Assembly: GCA_019918135.1 (NCBI GenBank)
Contig: WBZZ01006818.1
Coordinates: 1 to 25,000 of the forward strand
Reading direction: 5' to 3'
DNA: 25,000 bases
DNA from: Paulinella micropora
Lineage: Eukaryota > Cercozoa > Imbricatea > Euglyphida > Paulinellidae
The first letter of the stretch is position 1; every line of letters starts with the position of its first letter. Under the pieces are notes generated by a model. The model was not told the DNA's origin and made no database searches. It saw only the letters and a list, made by a program, of their open reading frames with translations. The position numbers were made by a program, and so were the translations under genes. Below are positions 1 to 8,482 of this stretch, one piece after another.

Positions 1-975
1 CATATCTTCTCTTTCATCGGCGGGAGTTTTACCCATAATCTTATCAACCAATTGGTCAATGCTTCTCATGCTATCAACCATGGCTTGATTTGGTGTTGTT
101 GCTGGGTCTGGGTCATCTGAAACTTTGTATTCTTTCATCATTTCTTTGAGTTTTTCATCTTTAACTTTCTCCTCCCAGAATGGGAGCCCCTGTTTTGTTC
201 CACTTTTATAAACACCTCCTTCATACTCTGGTTGTGGATTTGGTGGCACTGGCAATGGTGCGGGTGTTGCTTGCGGTGGTGCGGGTGTTGCTTGCGGTGG
301 CATAGTTTGCGGTGGCATAGTTTGCGGTGGTGCGGGTGTTGCTTGCGGTGGATTAGTTTTTTCAACTTGACTATCCTTCAATTCTAAATCCTCCAATTGC
401 TTCATTTGGTCTGGAGTTAATTTACCCCGCATTTCTTCGTAAATTCTCTTATCCAAAATATCATCCGCATCTGCTACGTCTGATATACTAGCACCTTGAT
501 TTAGTGCCTGTTTAATGGCCTCTTCCCATCCAACTTTTGGATCGTCATAATTAGAAAGTTTAATTTTCTTTCCAGTTTTCTCTTTCAACGATTTAACAAA
601 TCCCTTTAAGTACCTCTTTTGGGCACCTTTATCATCAAGTATAGTCAAGTTATTGCCCAGTCCGATTAAATCAAAATTGGGTGCTACTACCATATCGTCT
701 GAGTATGCGATCGGGACTTCAACACTAAGATTTATATCTTTTTCTATACTTGGTGGAATATCTTTTGTATTTATTTTTTCTATAAAATTATTAATTGTAG
801 TTTCATTTGCTGGTGCGATAAGAGAATATCCTTTCACACCATCCGCTTTTTCTTGCGATTTAACCATTTTGTTAAAACCATCAACGAGTTCCGCATATTG
901 TTTATTGAATGTAGCGGGATTTACCACTTTATTTACTTTAAATGTTGCATCCTTATCAAAACTGCCCACATTTTT
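1..975 (-). CDS. Pro/Gln-repeat protein segment, open at window edge; probable continuation of the PLA2-domain protein
   Basis: An open frame of 325 codons on the minus strand runs off the left edge. It is Lys/Asp-rich and then carries a tandem block near 240-360 of Pro-Pro-Gln-(Ala-Thr-Pro-Ala or Thr-Met) repeats, a flexible linker, followed by a charged, probably helical tail. No convincing start exists at its upstream end: the first in-frame ATG is at 867, yet the upstream codons read as normal protein. The upstream ORF (956-2617) stops with TGATAA just after a run of six A (971-976 on this strand's complement). Removing one A would join the two frames. I infer one gene split by a homopolymer indel or a +1 shift. 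The domain is not recognised; a virion-associated role is only inferred from the neighbours. Confidence 0.6.
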
Positions 976-2617
976 TCATAATACCAATCATAGACATTAA
1001 TGTTTTATCTACATCGCCTATAAATCCATTATACTTCGCATCTGGAGGAGTGGTTTTGATAGTTTTCCAAAACTTCATCGCATCCCAAAAAGATACTCCG
1101 CCACGTGCCCTCCCTTGTGCTTCTAAGGCCATTCTAGATATATCCGCTTTTGAAAACCTTGAGTTGTAATTGTCAAAAATACTCTTGGCAACTTCGGCCG
1201 TAGCCAATCCATTACTCGTTAGATAATCACTCATATTGGTAATTCTTTCAAAGTATCGTTTATCGGCAAAGTCTTGGACATTCTTGTCGCCAGTAGCATA
1301 CAATAAATCATGTTCAAAAGCAACTAAATCCAAAGCATCTGCTGGGAGAATGTAAGGAAACTTACCGCGAGTTCTATCTTCTAATTGAAGACGGCTTTCC
1401 ACTCGTGTGCCCCCGCCATTATAATTACTTCCTTCGGTATGAATTCGTTCTTCTTCCAACTTAATGAGAGCATCTGGTTGAGCAGACCATGTTCTATATA
1501 TTTCTCCAAGTGCTTTTCCAAGACCGAGAACCGTCATAGTCTCTACGCCTGTTTTAAATGCGCCCCACGCATTTAAAGACATTATTCCAGTGGCTAATCT
1601 GCTCGCATATTCTCTTAATACATAATCATCTATTCTTTGCTGTCCGCTCGCGATTAAACGAGGATTAGGCGGAGGCAAACCCTCTGGCACTTCATTTCTT
1701 GCTAGTGCCAGCAAAAAGGTATTGAGAGCATCTGCTCTTCTTCTTCCAAGTAATCCAACATTCATTACACGTAGTTGTGGATTGTTGGCAATTAATCTCA
1801 ATATCTGTCCCCATGCTATCCTTCTCACACCATATCGCCCAACACCTGTAGCAAGGTTAAGTAATCTATTAAGTCTGGGGCTCATAATTATCTCCTGAAT
1901 ACTTCTAATAATAGCATTAACAAATCTTTCTACACTTCGGGGGTCATCACCTATTCGTGGCACAAGCATCTTGTGTTCGTCGCCTACCTGTGCTTCTATT
2001 AAAGCATCGTCTGGGTGTTTTCTCTCCCACTCTTCTCGGTTTTCTTTCCATTCCTTATAATCCTGCTCCGCTTGCTTTCTATCCTCTCTTCGTATTGGAC
2101 GAGTTTTGTCTTTGTTGCCTTTGTTTTTCATATATGCTAAACCCCTATCAGTTAATTGTTTTAGTTCTTCTTCTCTGTATCCTTGTTTTACCAATTGTTC
2201 TATATCTCGCTTCATTTGCTGGATATTGTCTTCTATGTGCATTATATCATATTTATCGGTAGCCATTGCCAATTTTCGCATTTCAATCATTTGTTCGTTC
2301 ATAGGGGCAGTTCCGTGTTTTCTTTCAAATTCTTTCATATCAACACCATCGTCTTGAAGGTGTGCTTTCAGTTCATCGTAATTCATGTTTACATAAATTG
2401 CTTGTTTATTAATCCTGTCTTTTAAATCTTCCATAGTATTCCCCCTCTTTGTTGAAGCATCCAATAATCTATCCATTCTAAGCATCTCATAGGCCTGATT
2501 ACGGATACCTTCACGAATTCCTTCAGCCCATGCAGTGTCGTCTCCTTCATTCAACAAAAACTTATGTTCCCGTTTAATTTTGCCATAGTATGCGAAAAAT
2601 GGTTTTTCGTGTGGCAT
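956..2617 (-). CDS. Structural protein with phospholipase A2-like domain
   Basis: This 553-residue ORF starts at an ATG 14 bp from the divergent promoter palindrome. The N-terminal 220 residues are very charged and helical. Roughly residues 385-460 resemble the parvovirus VP1-type PLA2 fold: a Tyr-Asn-Gly-Gly-Gly-Thr calcium-loop-like stretch, then Pro-x-Asp-Ala-Leu-Asp-Leu-Val-Ala-Phe-Glu-His-Asp-Leu-Leu-Tyr with the catalytic His-Asp pair and the conserved downstream Tyr, then Ala-Asp-Lys-Arg-Tyr-Phe. In known viruses such a capsid-borne lipase helps the particle cross membranes; the role here is inferred. The ORF ends abruptly after an A6 run and the next frame continues open for 325 codons, so the true protein is probably longer than 870 residues. 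All Trp codons here are TGG. Confidence 0.75.
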   Translation of the reverse strand: MPHEKPFFAYYGKIKREHKFLLNEGDDTAWAEGIREGIRNQAYEMLRMDRLLDASTKRGNTMEDLKDRINKQAIYVNMNYDELKAHLQDDGVDMKEFERKHGTAPMNEQMIEMRKLAMATDKYDIMHIEDNIQQMKRDIEQLVKQGYREEELKQLTDRGLAYMKNKGNKDKTRPIRREDRKQAEQDYKEWKENREEWERKHPDDALIEAQVGDEHKMLVPRIGDDPRSVERFVNAIIRSIQEIIMSPRLNRLLNLATGVGRYGVRRIAWGQILRLIANNPQLRVMNVGLLGRRRADALNTFLLALARNEVPEGLPPPNPRLIASGQQRIDDYVLREYASRLATGIMSLNAWGAFKTGVETMTVLGLGKALGEIYRTWSAQPDALIKLEEERIHTEGSNYNGGGTRVESRLQLEDRTRGKFPYILPADALDLVAFEHDLLYATGDKNVQDFADKRYFERITNMSDYLTSNGLATAEVAKSIFDNYNSRFSKADISRMALEAQGRARGGVSFWDAMKFWKTIKTTPPDAKYNGFIGDVDKTLMSMIGIMKKCGQF

Positions 2618-2630
2618 TTTTTATATCCGC

Positions 2631-2662
2631 TATAATATAAGATATCTTATAATATAAGATAG
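2631..2662. promoter_or_regulatory. Bidirectional promoter, tandem TATAATATAAGATA motif
   Basis: The 46-bp gap between divergent genes starting at 2617 and 2664 contains TATAATATAAGATA twice (2631-2644 and 2648-2661). The 18-mer TCTTATAATATAAGATAG at 2645-2662 ends one base before the plus-strand ATG. The identical 18-mer occurs in the only other divergent gap (7157-7174). Repetition exactly at start sites supports a virus promoter; whether early or late is not known. Confidence 0.7.
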
Positions 2663-2663
2663 G

Positions 2664-2882
2664 ATGGAAAATAAAAAAGAAAAAAGCAAAGACGAGCGAC
2701 AACTTGAAGAGTTGGAACGGCTTGGAAAGGAAATTGACCAAATCCGCATCACTCAGAACTTGGTGAATAGAAACCCCAACATTTTTAGAAAACCTGAAAA
2801 TATCCTTTACCGCTTACCGCTATCAGATAAGCAACGTGAGACGATTTATAATAATATAATTAAAGAGAAAGATAATATATAA
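2664..2882 (+). CDS. Small charged coiled-coil-like protein, unknown function
   Basis: A 72-residue ORF begins one base after the promoter palindrome. Residues 1-35 are almost entirely Lys/Glu/Asp/Arg/Gln with Leu/Ile at heptad-like spacing, suggesting a coiled coil; the rest is Asn/Pro-containing and polar. There is no signal peptide or Cys pair. Its TAA stop overlaps the ATG of the next ORF (TAATG), so the two are probably on one transcript. I do not recognise the family. The position opposite the PLA2 protein suggests a minor structural or assembly role, which is an inference. Confidence 0.55.
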   Translation: MENKKEKSKDERQLEELERLGKEIDQIRITQNLVNRNPNIFRKPENILYRLPLSDKQRETIYNNIIKEKDNI

Positions 2883-3136
2883 TGTTATTGATATTGCTAT
2901 TTGTGTGCTCGGTTATGTCGCGGACTGCCTGCGACTTTTACTCACGGATAAGCGAAAAAAAGAATATAAGTTGTGTTTATTGTATTCAAAAAGGTATAGA
3001 TACAGGGTTTAAGTGTGTTTTTATAAATAATGGAAATAATATGTGTCGTGGTTTTGATGAGGCACTGCCGTTAATGTGTGCTGGCGATAGTTCTTGGTAT
3101 AAAATTCACTTGTATGAATGCTCATTTCTTACTTGA
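2882..3136 (+). CDS. Small Cys-rich protein with N-terminal signal-like segment
   Basis: An 84-residue ORF whose ATG overlaps the preceding stop (TAATG). Residues 1-16 are hydrophobic (Met-Leu-Leu-Ile-Leu-Leu-Phe-Val) and look like a signal peptide or membrane anchor. The remainder contains seven or so Cys, including a Cys-x-x-Cys, and no other hydrophobic span, consistent with a disulphide-bonded secreted or lumenal protein. It ends at TGA and overlaps the convergent membrane-protein gene by 15 bp. If TGA were read as Trp, the frame would continue 12 codons to TAG. Function is unknown. Confidence 0.5.
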   Translation: MLLILLFVCSVMSRTACDFYSRISEKKNISCVYCIQKGIDTGFKCVFINNGNNMCRGFDEALPLMCAGDSSWYKIHLYECSFLT

Positions 3137-3474
3137 AGAAGGCGATGGAAGGCATATCCCAATCAAAAGTGTTAGGATTCCGACATAAGTATTAGCAACC
3201 TCACAAGGTAAGTTCTTTTCAGATAGCCTTACGATACAAAGGGTGATGATGGATATAATGATATCCATTTGAAATAAGTATTTAATAAGTCGGCTGTCTG
3301 TCGGTCTATTTTTCATACAACAGCACGACCAGTTATCTTCCAATTCATGCTCTACTTTTTTTCCTCAGTCTTTAGTTCTACTTCAAGAACACGAGACTTT
3401 AATTCTGGAGTTAGTTCGCCATCCATATCCATAATAGGCGGGGGTCTGTGAAGTCTGGTTGTATTATTAGCCAT
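3122..3474 (-). CDS. Small two-TM membrane protein made across a -1 slippery heptamer A_AAA_AAG
   Basis: A 40-residue ORF starts at ATG 3474, overlapping the fibre stop by 8 nt, and ends at TAG 3352-3354. The codons just before the stop are GAA AAA AAG, the canonical -1 frameshift heptamer A AAA AAG (3361-3355). Slipping back one base opens a 73-codon frame with two hydrophobic spans (a Met-Asp-Ile-Ile-Ile-Ser-Ile-Ile stretch and an Ile-Leu-Thr-Leu-Leu-Ile-Gly stretch) and a Pro-Ser-Pro/Lys-Lys tail. The second frame has no ATG of its own at its start, only a TTG at 3343, so joining is the simplest reading. The cause may be programmed frameshifting, a homopolymer sequencing error or mutation. 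The TM-plus-Pro-Ser-Pro tail resembles small virion membrane proteins of large DNA viruses, but I cannot name a family. Confidence 0.6.
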
Positions 3475-6400
3475 TTTCTCTAATTTCTTGTAGTATATTC
3501 ATGAGATTTTTATTTTCTTTTTCTAATAAATCTATTGCTTGCGATAGATTACCTACCTTGTCTGATAATTGTTGAACGGCCTTAATTAACGGGGCAATAA
3601 ACTCAGAATAACCTATACCATAACCGACATCACCACTATCAACACATTTAACATCTTCTGGATTAACACTCACACCCTTCAATTCGTATTTCGCTCTTTG
3701 CTTTGGACACGGAACCATAATTGTTTCTTTTATAAAACCGCCAAAATCTAGCATATCCATTTCTGTTAGTATGTCTTCTAATTCTTGTGCTATTAAGCCA
3801 GTCCTACATTTCTTTTTGTCGTCAATCATACGATAGCAGACTGGATTTAACTTATTAATAAAATCTAAGCCTAAACATTCCTTTATATCTTCTTTTTTTC
3901 TCTTGTCTGAATATTGAATTGGATTAGACAATACCCATAATTGCCCATCGCTTGCTCTTAATGACATTAAAGCAGTATTTGAATTATTCTCCCATATGAA
4001 ACCACTCGTTGAAGAACCATTTACTCTAAATCTAATAGAATAAGAAGTTAATCCTCCACCTCCTCCTGCTGGTGCTGTTCCTCCACTTAACGATTTACTT
4101 GCCCCAGACTGGCTCATATAAATCCCCCAGTTTGAATCTCCAATGTCTCACATAAATATTCCTCTCGCATTCGTCCCGTCTGTTTGTCCTTGAATTGCTA
4201 TTTTAGCCCCATTAGTTGATGCTGATGCCGTTGTTAGTGTGCCTGTGTATGTAATTCCCGCATTTGCCGTAATCAATCCTTTTGTCCATAAAGTCCCGTT
4301 TGCCCCGTTTAATGACATTAACAATTGCTCTGCTGAATTTTCCCACACAAAACCCATTGTAAAATCATTAGCAACCCTAAACCGAAAACTATACGAACTA
4401 AAATCATTTCCTGAAACGGCTAAACCATTTGCCAAACTTCTAGTGTTTAGAGCCCCACCAGATGCTGCATAAATTCCCCAACTCGTATTTGTCGTATCCC
4501 ATAGAAATATTCCTTTTGCGTTTGTTCCGTCTGTTATTCCCTGAACTCCTATTTTCGCTCCACTGGTATTCGTTGCTGATGTTAGTGTGCCTGTATATGT
4601 AATTCCCGCATTTGCCGTTATCAATCCGCTTGCGGTTGCCGTTGTTGTTGATATACTCGCATTTGCCGTGATTAATCCGCTTGCGGTTAGTGTCGTCGTT
4701 GATATCCCCGCGGTTGAAGTCATTGTCGTTCCAGTTATTGTTCCGCCATTTGTTATATTGTTTGAGTTCATATCTAAGGCACCATAAAACCGCATACCTC
4801 CAGCATTGTTAAAACGGACAATGTCTGACGAAGCACTTTTATTATCCAAAAGTTTTGAAATATAAAGTCCCGCCCCTTTTACATCAGACGCTACATTCGT
4901 AAATACATAACCTCGTTGGTTAGCGGTTCCACTTGTAGCGGTATTTAGAGTAAATAAGAAATACTGATAATCTCCTGATGTCTGTGAAAAGAATATATCA
5001 CCTCCATTTTGGTTTAATATCCTCGCCCCATTATATGTTATATTTCCACCATTAGTGATAGTTTGATTATTAAAATCTGCATTGTTCGTTAAAGTTAGAT
5101 ATTTTATCACAGTGCTCGCCCCATTAAATGTTTTACTTCCTGTTATGGTTTGGTCTCCTGTTAGCTTTACATTTTGTCCGTCCAATGTGTCAGCATACCC
5201 TTTTGTCGCTCCGTCTGTTGATAATGTCGGAGTTCCAAGGTTGGCTATTTTGCTACTATTACAATCTAGCCCCGAAGCATTTACCCAACCAACAATCGTC
5301 CCGTCAATAATGAAACTTATTTTTTTCGCAGAAATTTCAAAGTTGTAATATGTTGCTGTTTTCATATCCAAACTAGCAATTGACCCGATATTACTGGTAG
5401 AATTGAAAACGATAAATGTGCCCTTTGTTGTTCAATTGATTGAATTTCCCGTTATTTCAACACCACTGCTATATGTCTTAATTCCTGCTATGGTTTGGTT
5501 TCCTGTTAGTTTCACATTTTGTCAGTCTAATGTATCCACATAACTTTTGTTTGCTCCGTCCGTTGTTGCTGATGGTGTGGCTAAGTTTGTTATTTTGTTG
5601 TTATTTAAAGATAGTGTAGTGCCAGTTGCGGTTATAATTAAAGTATTACCCGAATATAACTCAACATACGAACCCGTTATTTGTATCGGATAATAAGTCG
5701 CAGTTGCTATTTTTTGTGCGGCAATCATTCCTATATTTGTCGCTGTATCAAAGGCAACACCGATACCATCAAAAGCGGTTGGAGCAGTAGCGCCCCGTAC
5801 TTCTATTGTTGAAGTAAATTTTTTATTCCCTGCTATGGTCTGGTCTCCTGTTAGTTTAACGACAGAAGTATCAAGAGTAGAAACATCAACACCATCAACA
5901 AGATTAACATTTGTTATACTTTGGCTTTTCATATCAATCCCCGCGCTCGCATTTATTATGTTGCTGAATGTTTTGGTTCCTGCTATGGTTTGGTCTCCTG
6001 TTAGTTTGACCACAGAAGTATCAAGGGCGGATACATCAATACCATCAACATTACCAACATTTGTAATAGCAAAACCACCCATATTTAAACTGCCCGTCAT
6101 AGCCGTTGTGCCGTCCTTTGCTAATTTTGTATCGGTATATGCTTTTGTTGAAGCATCATTGTCATAGAATGGTGCTGGAAGCCCGCTGATTGCTGTCGTG
6201 CTGTTAAAATTTAAAACATTATTTGTCAATGTCATTCCACCACCTGTTGTTGGAGCAAAAAGTATGGACGAGCCGACAAAAGATAATGGATAGCCCGTTG
6301 CTCCACCTGCCTCCGACGAATAGATAGAGCCCATATTATTGTTATAATTAAAGAATAATTTGCCTGTGTTTAATGGATTTGAGTCTTTTACGGCCACATA

Positions 6401-7129
6401 AGTAGTAAATGTTTTATTCCCTGTTATGGTTTGGTCTCCTGTTAGTTTAACGACTGCGGTATCAAGAGCAGAAACATCAATACCATCAACAAGGTTAACA
6501 TTTGTTATGCTTTGGCTTTTCATATCAATCCCCGCACTAGCATTTATTATACTGCTAAATGTCTTAATTCCTGCTATGGTTTGGTCTCCTGTTAATTTAA
6601 CCACAGCACTATCAAGAGCCGAAACATCAATACCATCAACATTACCGACATTTACTATATTAAAACTTCCCATATTCAAATCTCCAAACATCATAGTGAG
6701 CCCATCCAATCTAAGAAAAGGCGAGTTTGTATTGCGCCATTGACCCGTGCTATAAATGAGCAATTGGTTATTGGTGGGTGTGCCTGTTATGACTACATCC
6801 GTTAATTTATCTAATTCAAAGTCGCTTATATAACTTGAATTTAATGTAGCAAATGAAGTGTTGCCTAGCCCATCCGTTTTTAATATTTGATTAGCCGTGC
6901 CGTCCGCTATTGGTAAGTCGTATTCGTTATTAATTGACACATAACCAGTATCAGATATCAACAAAGAAGAGTTATTATTTCGCGAGGATATTGTTATGTC
7001 ATCTGTCCTTGCTTGGACTGAGTTTGCTTCTATGTGGTCGCCGTATAATACTCCATCAACTTCTAAATCCTCGTCTATTATCACAGAGCCGTAATAGTGA
7101 TATGCCCACGGATTTCCTAAATGGTTCAT
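3467..7129 (-). CDS. Fibre protein with C-terminal S74 intramolecular chaperone, frame crossed by three TGA codons
   Basis: One frame of 1,221 codons from ATG 7129 to TAA 3467, interrupted only by TGA at 5522-5524, 5432-5434 and 4148-4150. The N-terminus resembles phage-type fibres. The shaft carries six copies of Lys-Leu-Thr-Gly-(Asp/Asn)-Gln-Thr-Ile-x-Gly-x-Lys, two near-identical Asn-Ala-Ser-Ala-Gly-Ile-Asp-Met-Lys blocks and repeats of Gly-Leu-Ile-Thr-Ala-Asn-Ala. From about residue 1070 comes a Peptidase_S74 domain: Ser-Asp-Lys-Arg-Lys-Lys (Ser/Lys dyad for self-cleavage), then Gly-Leu-Ile-Ala-Gln-Glu-Leu, then Tyr-Ser-Glu-Phe-Ile-Ala-Pro-Leu-Ile and a final coiled coil. In the family this domain trimerises the fibre and cuts itself off. 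The TGA at 4148 aligns with TGG in the repeat near 4490. Role in host attachment is inferred. Whether UGA is decoded or the gene is dead is unresolved. Confidence 0.85.
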
Positions 7130-7156
7130 ATTTTAATTCTATTATTTTATAATAAA

Positions 7157-7174
7157 TCTTATAATATAAGATAG
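7157..7174. promoter_or_regulatory. Bidirectional promoter palindrome TCTTATAATATAAGATAG
   Basis: The 18-mer is identical to 2645-2662 and sits in the 67-bp divergent gap between the fibre (start 7129) and the plus-strand gene at 7197. It is a near-perfect inverted repeat, so it can serve both directions. Confidence 0.7.
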
Positions 7175-7196
7175 ATATATATTTAGTCTCAAAAAA

Positions 7197-7826
7197 ATGA
7201 ATATATTTGGCCGTTCGCAAGAACAACAATCTATTGACACAAAAACAATCGCGGTCGTGGCTACCCCGACATTAACCAGAAACATTCAAAATGCTTATGT
7301 TGGTCTTGATATGCGCTCATGGATGACTAGTTCAACATTCACAACTCTATGCACGGGCGGATATGGTAGCAAAACAATATCAAGTTTAGGATATGGTTAT
7401 TTTGTTAATGTAGCATTTCGCGGGTCTTTGAATTTACCCGCTCCGACTGGCATAGCAACATTTCAATTTTGGTTTCATATCACAGATGGCACGAATACAT
7501 ATGATTATTATACCGAAGTGCTAAATTATACAACAGCCATTGATTATAAGTCTTTTGATTGTGTTTGGTTAATCCAAAGATACGGAGTTCAAATGAATTT
7601 AACGTGGCAAATGACGTGTCCAAACCCCTCGGACACTACCAACAACCGCACTATACGAATTGTAGATAATACAACAAATGATGCTCTGGTAACGTATGCG
7701 ACTGGCGCACCATTAACCATAGAAGTGTATTATAAATCAGCGTCAGCGGAGCCTGTATCTTTCAAACCTTCATATTTCAATATTGATGTAATGCGCGACA
7801 TAGCACTAACTGCCTCTTACACATGA
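7197..7826 (+). CDS. Beta-rich virion-like protein, 209 residues, family not recognised
   Basis: ATG lies 22 bp after the promoter palindrome. The protein is rich in Thr, Tyr, Ser, Asn, Val and aromatic residues in alternating patterns, with no charged clusters or hydrophobic membrane span, as expected for a beta-sandwich or jelly-roll capsid or fibre-associated protein. Shared promoter with the fibre supports a structural role (inference); penton-like or fibre-tip identity cannot be decided by eye. It ends at TGA 7824-7826, overlapping the convergent gene by 10 bp. Reading that TGA as Trp would add about 26 residues and deepen the overlap, which argues that TGA works as a stop here. Confidence 0.6.
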   Translation: MNIFGRSQEQQSIDTKTIAVVATPTLTRNIQNAYVGLDMRSWMTSSTFTTLCTGGYGSKTISSLGYGYFVNVAFRGSLNLPAPTGIATFQFWFHITDGTNTYDYYTEVLNYTTAIDYKSFDCVWLIQRYGVQMNLTWQMTCPNPSDTTNNRTIRIVDNTTNDALVTYATGAPLTIEVYYKSASAEPVSFKPSYFNIDVMRDIALTASYT

Positions 7827-8287
7827 AACCTGTCATACATATCTTTTAGTGTCGTGAGTTTGCCCTCGTGTTGAGATAAGACATCGCGGAAAAACGTCTT
7901 ATAATCTAACTTACCATATTTAAGAGTGGGGCGTTGCTCTGGCGGTATGTGTGCGTATCTGCTCTCGTGCCATTTCTTCATATCCTCCTGTAATATGGTG
8001 CGGTCTTCAACTTTCATATATAAGAAATTAAACGGGTCTTTTGATACTTTCAAATGTGCCGTTATTATTTCATAGCAACTATACCCGCTCTCGGGCGGAT
8101 TCCGCTTTGCTTTAATCGGTGTTTTCTTCTCTTCTTTTGCTTCCGTTTCCTTTTTTTCTATTTCCTCGCCCACATTAACCTTGATTTCAGTAATGCCTGT
8201 TTCTACTAAATCCGCCGTTTTGAATGGCACACTCTCTTCCTCAGCCATACTGCTAACTATGGTTTCCAGTGTAGTGGCCGACGGCAT
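7817..8287 (-). CDS. Unknown 156-residue protein, acidic/Lys-rich N-terminal half
   Basis: Starts at ATG 8287 and ends at TAA. Residues 1-65 are low-complexity Glu/Lys/Thr. From about residue 66 the composition becomes globular, with aromatic residues (Tyr-Ser-Cys-Tyr-Glu, Phe-Asn-Phe-Leu-Tyr, Tyr-Lys-Thr-Phe-Phe). It is convergent with and overlaps the plus-strand gene by 10 bp. The frame extends a few codons upstream of the ATG, and a 47-codon ORF in another frame lies immediately upstream (8296-8439). A single missing base near 8300 would fuse them into a protein of about 210 residues. Function is unknown. Confidence 0.55.
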   Translation of the reverse strand: MPSATTLETIVSSMAEEESVPFKTADLVETGITEIKVNVGEEIEKKETEAKEEKKTPIKAKRNPPESGYSCYEIITAHLKVSKDPFNFLYMKVEDRTILQEDMKKWHESRYAHIPPEQRPTLKYGKLDYKTFFRDVLSQHEGKLTTLKDMYDRFHV

Positions 8288-8295
8288 TTCTACTT

Positions 8296-8439
8296 TTACG
8301 TATGTTGATCAACATTTGGTTTGTATTGTTCATAAAATGATACAATGTCGGGTTTCGTCCATTTAATGGTCGGTTTCTTAACATTGCTATCAATCTCCCA
8401 TTTGGCGATCTCGTCCAAATAACTTTGCTTTGTGCTCAT
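8296..8439 (-). CDS. Small ORF of 47 residues, possibly the broken N-terminus of the gene at 7817-8287
   Basis: ATG 8439 follows an ATATAGT element like those before other genes in this block. The peptide (Met-Ser-Thr-Lys-Gln-Ser-Tyr-Leu-Asp-Glu start, two Trp) looks like real coding sequence and ends at TAA 8296, nine bases before the next ATG. The downstream frame stays open up to the junction, so a -1 shift or one-base indel would join the two. No homopolymer marks the site, so it could equally be a separate small gene. Confidence 0.4.
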   Translation of the reverse strand: MSTKQSYLDEIAKWEIDSNVKKPTIKWTKPDIVSFYEQYKPNVDQHT

Positions 8440-8482
8440 ACTATATAATGGATAGAAAAAAAATACCAGAAGGTATTATTGT

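Noticed and set aside
138..365. His/Pro/Lys-repeat ORF on the minus strand
   Set aside because: It is the out-of-frame shadow of the Pro-Gln repeat coding sequence, which is open through the whole 1-975 region.
5522..5524. UGA read as Gly, because the sister repeat has GGA here
   Set aside because: The TGA at 4148 aligns with Trp, and Gly reassignment is known only in certain bacteria; kept as a weak alternative only.
5522..6740. Regularly spaced similar blocks that could suggest a CRISPR array
   Set aside because: Spacing is irregular, units are coding, and they translate to known fibre-type repeats.
4239..6743. Several plus-strand Val/Pro/Ser-rich ORFs
   Set aside because: They are antisense shadows of the fibre repeats; their repeated peptides mirror the repeat DNA, and the minus strand carries the S74 domain and shaft repeats.
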